This document shows positions 6,137 through 12,798 of a stretch of 14,544 nt of DNA, piece after piece. The stretch spans positions 1 to 14,544 of the forward strand of contig JAHEYE010000065.1 of NCBI GenBank assembly GCA_023251695.1, in the 5' to 3' direction. Both the position numbers and the translations under genes were made by a program. Source of the DNA: Sphingobacteriaceae bacterium (GTDB lineage: Bacteria; Bacteroidota; Bacteroidia; B-17B0; Aurantibacillaceae). How positions within the stretch are numbered: the stretch's first letter is position 1; every line of letters starts with the position of its first letter. The notes under the pieces were generated by a model. It was not told the DNA's origin. It saw nothing but the letters and a program-made list of their open reading frames with translations, and made no database searches.

Positions 6137-7368
6137 AAAGCCTGTTTGATGTTCTGAATATCCTCCCTGAAATTGAAAAATTCAAGGAACTGAAGTTTGT
6201 TTTTTACAGCGAATCCGAAAAACAAACAAAGCGAAGAAATAAAATAACCTACGTTAGCAGAAATGGCAGCACCGGTTAAATTGTATTTCCCTATTAAAAA
6301 AGGACTTAAAGCAACAGCAAAAGCGAAGCCAAGAAAATTACAACCGGCGATAAACCTTAATTTTCCGAGTCCGCTGAAATAGTGACTTATAACAGTTGAA
6401 AAACTAATGCATAAAATACCCGGCGATAAACAAAGCATAAGGTGTTTTGTTTGCGAAAAATCTTTTCCAAGTAAAGAGACGAATAACTCAACCGGTAAAA
6501 ACCAAAGAACAAGAATGGCAATTGCGCTTAAAAGAAATGCGGCTTTCGCTAATGTTATGGTTATTTTGCGGTTAAAAATTGTATCCCCTGTATTTGAAAT
6601 CTTAGATAAAACAATTGGCGTTATGCCGGAAGCAACGAGCCAGGCTGATTCGATTAAAGAAGAAGCGGCCGAATACAAACCTACCAAAGCACTTGATCCT
6701 AAAATATACCAGCTGAACCGGTTCACCTGCACATGAAACCAGCCTGCTAACTGACAAAAAAAACCGTTACTGAAAATAGATACCAAAGAAAATTCGGTTT
6801 TACTTTTATCAACCATCATATATTTTATGACTGAAATAGCAGAGATAACAAAAGTTGTTGCAAAAGAAATATAAAGTGGGATAATATACGACCTGAAAGT
6901 AAATTCCTTTAATATCAATGTATAAAAAAGAATACCACAAACCAATAATAAAGGCTGCAAAATGCTAAGGAAATTATAAAGCTTCACGTTCTCTTTTGCA
7001 AGGATAATAACCATGTTAAAGGTGTTCAAAATAATAAGTACCGATAAGAAAAACATATCCAACTCAAAGCCCTGGATAGATTTATTCCATAAAAAAAAGA
7101 TAAGGTTTGAAACCGAACTTGCAAGAAGCGTCCATACCACCCCATTAACCACCATTTTTTTAAGGTTGAATTTCGGAACAAAATATACCAGTGAATAACC
7201 GGTATATATTTCATTGATAATTTGAATATTGGCAATGTTTAGCACAAATAAACTAATCTCACCACGCGTACTAATGCCGAGGTATCTTGACGATAAAATA
7301 AGTATGAGGAGATTGATTATTGCGACAAAGCCCTTTGTAAATAATGTCTGTATTATGTTTTTAATCAT
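6133..7368 (-). CDS. Polysaccharide flippase (Wzx/PST-like, MVF superfamily)
   Basis: Flippases of this group move lipid-linked oligosaccharides across the inner membrane for capsule, O-antigen or exopolysaccharide assembly. The 411 residues are almost wholly membrane-spanning, with roughly 12 hydrophobic segments and short basic loops. The N-terminal stretch with KGFVAIINLLILILSSRYLG and GEISLF is characteristic of the polysaccharide biosynthesis family. Mid-protein VGLYSAASSLIE and the late GAAISANVGYF also fit. The start is ATG at 7366-7368. It is not beside glycosyltransferases or other polysaccharide genes here, which is unusual and leaves the substrate unknown. A possible -7 box lies 19 bases upstream. 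No terminator separates it from DUF2752; their stops overlap. Confidence 0.8.
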   Translation of the reverse strand: MIKNIIQTLFTKGFVAIINLLILILSSRYLGISTRGEISLFVLNIANIQIINEIYTGYSLVYFVPKFNLKKMVVNGVVWTLLASSVSNLIFFLWNKSIQGFELDMFFLSVLIILNTFNMVIILAKENVKLYNFLSILQPLLLVCGILFYTLILKEFTFRSYIIPLYISFATTFVISAISVIKYMMVDKSKTEFSLVSIFSNGFFCQLAGWFHVQVNRFSWYILGSSALVGLYSAASSLIESAWLVASGITPIVLSKISNTGDTIFNRKITITLAKAAFLLSAIAILVLWFLPVELFVSLLGKDFSQTKHLMLCLSPGILCISFSTVISHYFSGLGKLRFIAGCNFLGFAFAVALSPFLIGKYNLTGAAISANVGYFISSLCLFFGFAVKNKLQFLEFFNFREDIQNIKQAF

Positions 7369-7387
7369 AGGGCTTTGTTGAGCGTCT

Positions 7388-7395
7388 TAAAAATA
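7388..7395 (-). promoter_or_regulatory. Possible -7 box (TATTTTTA) for the flippase gene
   Basis: The minus strand reads TATTTTTA, matching TAnnTTTA, 19 bases before the ATG. It fits the position seen for the same variant before four other genes in this window. Weak by itself in AT-rich DNA. Confidence 0.35.
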
Positions 7396-7470
7396 CATTT
7401 AAAAACGGATTTTGAGTGAATATATTTTATGAGATGCTTATTTTTTATGCGGATGTTAACTAAAATACAA

Positions 7471-7493
7471 AAGCCCCGCCTAATGCGGGGCTT
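7471..7493 (-). terminator. Terminator downstream of tRNA-His
   Basis: AAGCCCCGC (7471-7479) pairs with GCGGGGCTT (7485-7493) around a 5-base loop. On the minus strand the stem is followed by TTTTGTATTTTAG. It lies 11 bases past the 3' end of tRNA-His and so ends that transcript, before the flippase promoter region. Confidence 0.88.
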
Positions 7494-7504
7494 AAATTCA
7501 GAAG

Positions 7505-7579
7505 GGTAAATGATGGGATTCGAACCCACGACCCTCGGTACCACAAACCGATGCTCTAACCAACTGAGCTACATCTACC
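7505..7579 (-). tRNA. tRNA-His (anticodon GTG)
   Basis: The minus strand folds into a full cloverleaf. The acceptor is GTAGATG with CATTTAC, then U8 A9; the D arm is GCTC...GAGC; the anticodon stem TCGGT/ACCGA encloses the loop TTGTGGT, giving anticodon GTG; the variable loop is GGGTC; the T arm is GTGGG/CCCAT with TTCGAAT. The histidine identity pair is present: an extra G at -1 (7579) faces C73 (7505). CCA is not encoded, because the next bases are CTT. It lies 63 bases after the DUF2461 gene and has its own -7 box. Confidence 0.96.
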
Positions 7580-7591
7580 ATTTTGGGACTG

Positions 7592-7599
7592 CAAATGTA
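7592..7599 (-). promoter_or_regulatory. -7 box (TACATTTG) for tRNA-His
   Basis: The minus strand reads TACATTTG, a full consensus match, 12 bases before the tRNA's G-1. That would leave a 5' leader of about five or six bases. The tRNA can therefore be transcribed apart from the permease/DUF2461 genes upstream. Confidence 0.6.
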
Positions 7600-7642
7600 A
7601 TAATTTTTTAATTCGAAAGCCCTAAAATAATAGCCAATTCCA

Positions 7643-8308
7643 TTAATTATCTGCGGCTTCCCTTAAGAAAAGTATAAAAGGAAACATGGCCTTAAATCCG
7701 TTAGAAATCTGTTTATCAAAATCCTTCGCTGCTGCTTTTTTATCACTCATTTCATGGTAAGCTATAAAGCTTTTCAGTTTGAGCAATTCAATATGCTTAT
7801 TGTCTTTATCAAATCCTTTTGGCATTGTTTTTAGTTTGTCTTCCTCTGATAAGCTTCCAAAATATTTTTTAAAAGTTTTTGAGTTAATAATGCCTGTTAA
7901 TTTGCCACCATTATAATCAATTTCCTGACGGATAGCTTGTAACTGGGCTGGCTCAGGCTGCCAATTACCACCTGCTAAAAAAACACTTCCGGGTTGCATG
8001 TGAAAATAATATCCCGCAACATGCGATTTTCTTCCACCAGGACTGATGCTGGCTCCAAAATGGGTTTTATAAGGGGTTTTGTCTTTACTAAAACGTACAT
8101 CCTTATAAATTCTGAACACACAATCTTTAGCTTCCATGTCAGCCCCAATCCGTTTGTCAAATTTCGAAATACCCTTAATTACGTCATGAATCAAAAATTC
8201 AAATTCAGCTTTTGCGTCAAGGTATTTGTTTTTGTTTTTTTCGAACCACTCGCGGTTGTTGTTTTTTTTCAGCGCCTTTAAAAAGCTGAATATTTTCTCA
8301 TTACCCAT
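7643..8308 (-). CDS. DUF2461 family protein
   Basis: The 221-residue protein matches the DUF2461 (TIGR02453) family in length and in landmarks. It has an N-terminal FLKALKKNNNREWFEKNK (9-26), the signature FRIYKDVRFSKDK (65-77) followed by TPYKTHFGA, then AGYYFHMQPG (98-107) and FLAGGNW (110-116). There is no signal peptide or membrane segment, so it should be cytoplasmic. The family's biochemical function is not established. The ATG (8306-8308) lies two bases after the TGA of the AI-2E family gene, so the two are almost certainly co-transcribed and translationally coupled. Confidence 0.92.
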   Translation of the reverse strand: MGNEKIFSFLKALKKNNNREWFEKNKNKYLDAKAEFEFLIHDVIKGISKFDKRIGADMEAKDCVFRIYKDVRFSKDKTPYKTHFGASISPGGRKSHVAGYYFHMQPGSVFLAGGNWQPEPAQLQAIRQEIDYNGGKLTGIINSKTFKKYFGSLSEEDKLKTMPKGFDKDNKHIELLKLKSFIAYHEMSDKKAAAKDFDKQISNGFKAMFPFILFLREAADN

Positions 8309-8310
8309 AA

Positions 8311-9324
8311 TCAGTCCGGTATTTTTTCAGTTATTTTTTTAAAAAATTTAAATTGGGTCAGAAATTCTTTAGCAACAATTCTGATGAGTGTATAAACGGG
8401 AATGGCAACTACCATTCCGCCAATTCCTGCTAAAGTACCGGCCATTAAGATGACAAGGAAAATCTCAAGCGGATGCGCTTTAACCGTATTCGAAAAAATT
8501 AATGGCTGAAACAGAACAGCATCAAGCACGTTAATACTCATGAGGGCAATAAATATTTTAGTGATTACGGGAGAAATCTGCTCGTACTGCCCGGCTTCAA
8601 TGCAACCACTCACCCCTAAGAACAAAGCAAAACAAAGTGTTATAATGGGACCAATATAAGGCACCACATTAAATAAACCGGCGACAAAACCAATGATTAG
8701 TGCGTTTTTAATTCCGAGCATCCATAAACTTAATCCGGCTAAAAGTCCGACAATCAAAATATCAACAATTAAACCGGTAAAATATTTACTCAGCATCTTT
8801 TTTGACATGATCAGGATTTCCTTCACTTCCTTCTCGATTTTAGGAGGGGTTAATAATAAAATCGTGCGGCTAACCGTGTATTCGTCTTTTAAAAGAAAGA
8901 AAGTAATGAAGGATACACAAAACAAACCGCCGAGAAAACTACTTAAATAACTGATCAGATTATTTAATGTTGATGAAACAGTTCCGAAGTTAAAAACAGA
9001 ATTGAATTGCTCGTTAATACTGGTTTTGATGTTCTCATCGCTTCCTAATTGTGCAAATAAATATTTTAATGAAGGATACTGATCAAGTATACCATGCAAC
9101 ACATCGTAAAAATTCAATCCCGACATAAAACTAACCTGATTGATTAATGGAGGTAAAATTAAAACGAAAAACAAAGCGAAAATTCCGTATAAAATAACAA
9201 GTGTTAGCAATGCAGCAATGCCGTCGTTTATTTTCCGACCACCAATTTTTATTTTTTCAATCGTAGCCGTTAAGGGATAGCCTACCAAAAACAGAACAAG
9301 CGAAACCACGAGATATATAAGCAC
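8311..9324 (-). CDS. AI-2E family transporter (permease)
   Basis: This is a PF01594-type membrane protein with about eight hydrophobic segments. Landmarks are the YPLTATIEK segment, LPPLINQV, the long extracytoplasmic loop (about 68-120), VSFITFFLLKDE, and the C-terminal NVVPYIGPIIT and HPLEIFLVILMAGTLAGIGGM. Substrates vary in this family (autoinducer-2, sodium/proton exchange), so the name is not evidence of quorum sensing. The start is doubtful. GTG at 9322-9324 gives 337 residues, but the frame stays open upstream and encodes 25 more family-like residues (KPKNYIFPGLIV...WLFSS) that look like the missing first half of TM1. No ATG, GTG or TTG lies in that stretch; CTG at 9397-9399 would give 362 residues. 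It forms an operon with the DUF2461 gene. Confidence 0.88.
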   Translation of the reverse strand: MLIYLVVSLVLFLVGYPLTATIEKIKIGGRKINDGIAALLTLVILYGIFALFFVLILPPLINQVSFMSGLNFYDVLHGILDQYPSLKYLFAQLGSDENIKTSINEQFNSVFNFGTVSSTLNNLISYLSSFLGGLFCVSFITFFLLKDEYTVSRTILLLTPPKIEKEVKEILIMSKKMLSKYFTGLIVDILIVGLLAGLSLWMLGIKNALIIGFVAGLFNVVPYIGPIITLCFALFLGVSGCIEAGQYEQISPVITKIFIALMSINVLDAVLFQPLIFSNTVKAHPLEIFLVILMAGTLAGIGGMVVAIPVYTLIRIVAKEFLTQFKFFKKITEKIPD

Positions 9325-9407
9325 CGACGAAAATAACCAAGCGCATAATACTACACTCAGTACAATTAAACCGGGAAATATGTAATTTTTTGGCTTCAGA
9401 TGAAAAA

Positions 9408-9415
9408 CAAATGTA
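9408..9415 (-). promoter_or_regulatory. -7 box (TACATTTG) for the AI-2E permease operon
   Basis: The minus strand reads TACATTTG, a full match, ending eight bases before the in-frame CTG at 9397-9399. Transcription would start close to that CTG. The divergent -7-like box of the GWxTD gene lies nine bases away, so the two promoters overlap. Confidence 0.55.
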
Positions 9416-9424
9416 CTAAAAGTT

Positions 9425-9432
9425 TAACTTTA
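9425..9432 (+). promoter_or_regulatory. Possible -7 box (TAACTTTA) for the GWxTD gene
   Basis: TAACTTTA lies 16 bases before the TTG start at 9449. The identical octamer precedes the genes at 10810 (by 20 bases) and 12046 (by 27 bases). It differs from the TAnnTTTG consensus in the last base. Confidence 0.4.
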
Positions 9433-9448
9433 TACTCTTAAGCATGCT

Positions 9449-10726
9449 TTGTTAAAATTACCGAAATATTATCTTTTAGCCCTGCCCTTTCTATTAATTG
9501 GGGTGTATTTCTGTACGAGCCCCAAAGAAGCTTATCATTCTACCGAAAACCTCTATAAAAAATCGAATCTCGAATTGCACACAAAACTGCTGGCTTATCA
9601 CATCAACGATTCTCTTACGCAAATTTATTTTACTTTCGATAACGAGAACTTAGTTTACAAACGACCCGATACTTCCAATTGGTTTTATTCGGCCGTAAAG
9701 GTCAAATTCTTTACATATTCTTCTGCAAAAAACAAAAAATTAGTCGACAGTGGAAGCGTTCTTTTGTTCGACCGTCAGGATGATAAATTTAACCCGAAAA
9801 CAATTAAAGGAAATTTATTTTCGAAATGCTTTCTTGGTCAGAATTATATTTGCGAGGTATTTGTTTTTGACATCAATAAAAAAACCAAGATCCCTTACAT
9901 ATTAACCATCGACAAAACAAACAGCGGTACGCGGCAAAGTTTTCTACTTCAGAAAAACGACGGAACTGTGTTATTTGATAATCATTTAACCGTAGGCGAT
10001 TCGGTAGTAGTGAAAAGTTTCATTAATTCTGAAAATAGTTTTGTGGCGGATTATTTTAAACGCGATTTTCCCTTAGCTCCTTCACCCTACTCAACCGCCG
10101 AACGAAAAGTTTTTAATTACAAACCCGACAGTTTTTTTGTTATTGAGAAGAAAATCGGGCTTATGCGGCTGGTTATTCCTGAAAAAGGTTTTTACCACAT
10201 TATTACCGATAAAGAAACAAAAAACGGTTTGACTTTATTTTCGGTTGATCCGGCTTTTCCGGGAATAAAAGACGAAACTGAAATGATAAAATGCATCCGT
10301 TACATTACAACTTTGCAGGAATATAACGACCTTATGCAATCCACTAACAAAAAAGCTGCCATCGATGCATTTTGGAAGGACAAAGGCGGAAGTAATGAAC
10401 GCGCTAAGGAATTATTAAAAAAATATTATGCCAGAGTAAAATATTGCAACAAGGTTTTTACCTCTTTTCAACCGGGATGGCAAGCTGACAGGGGTATGAT
10501 TTATATTGTATTCGGAGCTCCAACCAAAATGTATAGATATACCGATAATGAAATATGGATTTATGGGGTTGAAACACAAGCAAACGCAATACGCTTTAAT
10601 TTTTTAAAAGTCACAAATCCATTTAGCGAAAATGACTTTGTGTTAGAGCGCAGCGAGTACTTAAGAAATCCGTGGACTCAGGCTGTTACTGCCTGGAAGG
10701 AAGGACGTATTTATATGGATAATTAG
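9449..10726 (+). CDS. GWxTD-domain protein, exported
   Basis: This 425-residue protein begins with a basic and hydrophobic segment (1-22) ending in Cys22. The preceding residues VYF are a poor lipobox, so it may be a lipoprotein or simply membrane-anchored. The bulk (about 40-250) is beta-rich, without a family I can name. The C-terminal third is the GWxTD domain of Bacteroidota: AIDAFWKDKGG (304-314), then GWQADRGMIYIVFGAPTK (343-360), with Ala in place of Thr in the name motif, and NEIWIYG (367-373). The domain's function is not established. The start is TTG at 9449-9451. It is the only usual start near the 5' end, because the frame meets a stop at 9425-9427 and the ATG at 9444 is in another frame that ends at once. 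Confidence 0.85.
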   Translation: MLKLPKYYLLALPFLLIGVYFCTSPKEAYHSTENLYKKSNLELHTKLLAYHINDSLTQIYFTFDNENLVYKRPDTSNWFYSAVKVKFFTYSSAKNKKLVDSGSVLLFDRQDDKFNPKTIKGNLFSKCFLGQNYICEVFVFDINKKTKIPYILTIDKTNSGTRQSFLLQKNDGTVLFDNHLTVGDSVVVKSFINSENSFVADYFKRDFPLAPSPYSTAERKVFNYKPDSFFVIEKKIGLMRLVIPEKGFYHIITDKETKNGLTLFSVDPAFPGIKDETEMIKCIRYITTLQEYNDLMQSTNKKAAIDAFWKDKGGSNERAKELLKKYYARVKYCNKVFTSFQPGWQADRGMIYIVFGAPTKMYRYTDNEIWIYGVETQANAIRFNFLKVTNPFSENDFVLERSEYLRNPWTQAVTAWKEGRIYMDN

Positions 10727-10781
10727 TTCAATTTTTGGCTAATTTTAGGAAATTCTGGTATGTTTATTGCGTTAAAAAAGC

Positions 10782-10789
10782 TAACTTTA
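10782..10789 (+). promoter_or_regulatory. Possible -7 box (TAACTTTA) for the gene at 10810
   Basis: TAACTTTA, the same octamer as before the GWxTD and UPF0173 genes, lies 20 bases before the ATG at 10810. It supports choosing that internal ATG over the longer reading frame from 10735, because the promoter lies inside the would-be extension. Confidence 0.4.
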
Positions 10790-10809
10790 ACCAAAATATC
10801 AGACCTGCT

Positions 10810-11409
10810 ATGAGAAATTTATTTATTGCTGTTTTTACGATTGCTTCTATAGGCCTTTTTGCTCAACCGAGTAAGAATAAAGGCATGAAAATGACGCCCG
10901 AATATTCAAAAGGTTATTACCTCAATTTAAAAGGCGATAGCGTTAGAGGTGAAATTCAGAATAACATGGATAACGAATGGGATTATAATAATTTTTTCAT
11001 GTTTAAGGTAAAAGGTGGAGGAAAAGGTGCGGAAATTACTCCTAAAAAAGCTAAGGGCTTCGGTTATGATAATAATCACTATACGATTTTACATATGGAT
11101 CAAAGTGATGTTTACATCAAATATCTTGAGCAAGGCAGACTTAATTTATTAGAATGGAAATATCCCGGAAACGGAGATGATGCAGGCAAGATTTTGTCGG
11201 TTTATTTTATAATCGATTCACGCGCCGCGGCAGACGATAAAAACCAAACAAATGTGTTAACGCAACTAAACGATAAGAGTCATAAGAAAATTCTTAAACC
11301 CTTTTTTAAAGACCAGCCGATTATTTTAGAGCAGGTTGATAAATGGTTTTTCAAAGTTGATGAAGTGCGCAAAGCTGTTCAGGAATTTAATGCGCTTTAT
11401 ACCAATTAA
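10810..11409 (+). CDS. Small secreted protein of unknown function
   Basis: The chosen ATG gives 199 residues starting MRNLFIAVFTIASIGLFAQ, a clean signal peptide with cleavage after the Ala. The open frame extends up to 10735, but those 25 residues would precede the signal peptide and would span a likely -7 box. The mature part has a short motif GYYLNLKGDSVRGEIQ (about residues 36-51), with the Gly-Asp pattern often seen at the start of hypothetical secreted Bacteroidota proteins. Alternating strands and a Lys-rich C-terminal helix (VDEVRKAVQEFNALY) follow. I do not recognise a functional family. It follows the GWxTD gene by 83 bases. It ends tail-to-tail with the FMN reductase gene, the stops overlapping at TTAA (11406-11409). 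Confidence 0.8.
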   Translation: MRNLFIAVFTIASIGLFAQPSKNKGMKMTPEYSKGYYLNLKGDSVRGEIQNNMDNEWDYNNFFMFKVKGGGKGAEITPKKAKGFGYDNNHYTILHMDQSDVYIKYLEQGRLNLLEWKYPGNGDDAGKILSVYFIIDSRAAADDKNQTNVLTQLNDKSHKKILKPFFKDQPIILEQVDKWFFKVDEVRKAVQEFNALYTN

Positions 11410-11933
11410 AATTTAAGGAACCCTTCCAGTTGATTATGAATTGCACTTTTTGTTTCTTCAGGAAGCGAATTATCATCCACCATAATTTTATCAATCATTG
11501 ATATAGGTAAACGGTTATGGAAAATGAGGAGTTTTAAATAGAGTAAAATACCCGTTAAGTGTTCCATTCCCCTCAGGTTCCCTGCCCTTCCGCTTGAAAC
11601 CCCTGTTAAACAAACTTTTTTACCGGCCCAATGCGAAGGATGCACTGCGTCCAGAAACACTTTCACAACACCCGGGAAGCTTCCATTGTATTCAGGTACG
11701 ATAATAACAAATGAATCTGCATTGGAAATGTTCTTGCTTACAAAACTATTAAAAGCCTCGCTCTTAGTCTTATTGTAAATTTCATCTAAACCAATGATTC
11801 CGCTAAATTGCTTTAAGTTGAGAAAACAAACTTCCACTCCCATCGCCCTGAGTTCTGACTCATAATGCTTCGCTACCTTTTCAGAATAGCTGTTTTCCCT
11901 ATTAGTGCCACAGATTAAGGTAATTTTCCTCAT
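11406..11933 (-). CDS. NAD(P)H-dependent FMN reductase family flavoprotein
   Basis: The 175-residue protein has the flavodoxin-like fold of NADPH-dependent FMN reductases (PF03358). These use NAD(P)H to reduce FMN, quinones or other acceptors in the cytoplasm. The first strand and loop ICGTNRENSYSEK (7-19) form the FMN-phosphate site. PEYNGSFPGVVKVFLDAV (80-97) is the family hallmark, contacting the flavin ring. SSGRAGNLRGMEHL (113-126) follows as the second flavin loop. Substrate cannot be told from the sequence; oxidative-stress quinone reduction is a common role. It begins at ATG 11931-11933 and stands alone, divergent from the UPF0173 gene across 112 bases that hold an inverted repeat. 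Confidence 0.92.
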   Translation of the reverse strand: MRKITLICGTNRENSYSEKVAKHYESELRAMGVEVCFLNLKQFSGIIGLDEIYNKTKSEAFNSFVSKNISNADSFVIIVPEYNGSFPGVVKVFLDAVHPSHWAGKKVCLTGVSSGRAGNLRGMEHLTGILLYLKLLIFHNRLPISMIDKIMVDDNSLPEETKSAIHNQLEGFLKF

Positions 11934-11949
11934 GATTTTTTATTAACAT

Positions 11950-11957
11950 TAAAACTA
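11950..11957 (-). promoter_or_regulatory. Possible -7 box (TAGTTTTA) for the FMN reductase gene
   Basis: The minus strand reads TAGTTTTA, matching TAnnTTTA, 16 bases before the ATG. Position and form match the other variant boxes in this window. Confidence 0.35.
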
Positions 11958-11962
11958 ATAAA

Positions 11963-11994
11963 TAGGCCTTATTGTTAAAAAGTTAGCAGGCCTA
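11963..11994. promoter_or_regulatory. Inverted repeat TAGGCCT...AGGCCTA between divergent genes
   Basis: TAGGCCT (11963-11969) and AGGCCTA (11988-11994) are perfect 7-base complements separated by 18 bases. They lie midway between the divergent FMN reductase and UPF0173 genes, upstream of both -7-like boxes, where a shared regulator could act. No T-run follows on either strand, so a terminator is unlikely. Confidence 0.3.
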
Positions 11995-12010
11995 AAAACC
12001 CATATTAGTA

Positions 12011-12018
12011 TAACTTTA
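12011..12018 (+). promoter_or_regulatory. Possible -7 box (TAACTTTA) for the UPF0173 gene
   Basis: TAACTTTA lies 27 bases before the ATG at 12046, the third plus-strand copy of this octamer at such a place. No -33 element is clear. Confidence 0.4.
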
Positions 12019-12045
12019 CACAAATATCTGTTTTTTATTTAATTT

Positions 12046-12726
12046 ATGAACATTACTTATTACGGTCACTCTTGTTTTGGTGTAGAAATTAAAGGAAAAC
12101 ATATTGTGTTCGACCCATTTATAAGTCCGAACGGATTAGCTAAAAATATTAACCTAAGTACCGTAAAAGCAGATTATATTTTGATCAGTCATGGGCACGA
12201 GGATCACATTGCCGATGCAGTTGTTTTGGCAAAACGTACCGGCGCGGCTGTAATTTGTACCTACGAAATTTATGTTTGGCTTAGTAAAAAAGGTATTGAG
12301 AATATCATCGCCATGAATATAGGCGGTAAAGCAAAACTTGACTTCGGGAACGTGAAATGTGTGAATGCCGTACATAGCAGCAGTATGCCTGACGGAACTT
12401 ATGGCGGAAACCCAATGGGTTTTGTGGTAGAGAGTGATGAGGGAAATTTTTATTATGCGGGTGATACGGCCCTTACTTACGACATGAAACTAATCGGCGA
12501 ATACAGAAAAATCAATTTTGCCTTTTTACCGATTGGCGATAAGTTTACAATGGGAGCGGAAAACGCCATAATCGCATCAGATTTTATTGATTGTAATGAT
12601 ATTATCGGTATGCATTACGACACATTTGAGCCCATCAAAATAAATCATTCGGAAGCGAAAGATAAATTTGAACGCTCAGGAATAAATTTAACGTTAATGA
12701 AAATAGGAGAAACAATAACTAAATAG
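12046..12726 (+). CDS. UPF0173 metal-dependent hydrolase (metallo-beta-lactamase fold)
   Basis: The 226-residue protein has the length and motifs of the UPF0173 family (YtkL-like). The metal site is complete: SHGHEDH (48-54) with His49, His51, Asp53 and His54; His110 in NAVHSSSMPDG; Asp140 in YYAGDTAL; and His190 in MHYDTFEP. N-terminal YYGHSCF (5-11) and GNPMGF (121-126) are family signatures. It is cytoplasmic, and its natural substrate is not established. The start is ATG 12046, which gives the usual MxITYYGHS beginning. It is followed directly by a heptamer repeat array that begins at the G of its TAG stop and leads to parA in the same direction, so read-through transcription into parAB is plausible. 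Confidence 0.93.
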   Translation: MNITYYGHSCFGVEIKGKHIVFDPFISPNGLAKNINLSTVKADYILISHGHEDHIADAVVLAKRTGAAVICTYEIYVWLSKKGIENIIAMNIGGKAKLDFGNVKCVNAVHSSSMPDGTYGGNPMGFVVESDEGNFYYAGDTALTYDMKLIGEYRKINFAFLPIGDKFTMGAENAIIASDFIDCNDIIGMHYDTFEPIKINHSEAKDKFERSGINLTLMKIGETITK

Positions 12727-12788
12727 TTGAGAGTTCGGTTTGAGAGTTCAGAGAAAGAACGCTCAACTATAAACTCTCAACCCTCAAC
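12726..12788. repeat. Degenerate AACNNNN/GTTNNNN heptamer array before parA
   Basis: The right arm has AAC at 12758, 12765, 12772, 12779 and 12786, exactly every 7 bases. The left arm has GTT at 12726, 12733, 12738 and 12746. The arms are complementary: GTTGAGAGTT (12726-12735) pairs perfectly with AACTCTCAAC (12772-12781), and TAGTTGAG (12724-12731) can instead pair with CTCAACTA (12783-12790). A hairpin with several registers would form in the leader of parA, ending 10 bases before its ATG. Confidence 0.85.
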
Positions 12789-12798
12789 TAAAAAAACT

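Noticed and set aside
6133..7368. Polysaccharide biosynthesis locus around the flippase
   Set aside because: No glycosyltransferase, polymerase or chain-length gene is adjacent; neighbours are DUF2752 and tRNA-His.
8311..9324. Quorum-sensing role from the AI-2E name
   Set aside because: The family is broad and includes ion exchangers; no luxS or lsr genes are in the window.
10735..10809. 25-residue N-terminal extension of the secreted protein
   Set aside because: It would sit before a clean signal peptide and spans a likely -7 box; the ATG at 10810 fits better.
12727..12798. N-terminal extension of parA from TTG 12727
   Set aside because: The extension translates the repeat array and precedes the canonical ParA beginning MGKIIAIANQKGG; the ATG at 12799 is the better start.
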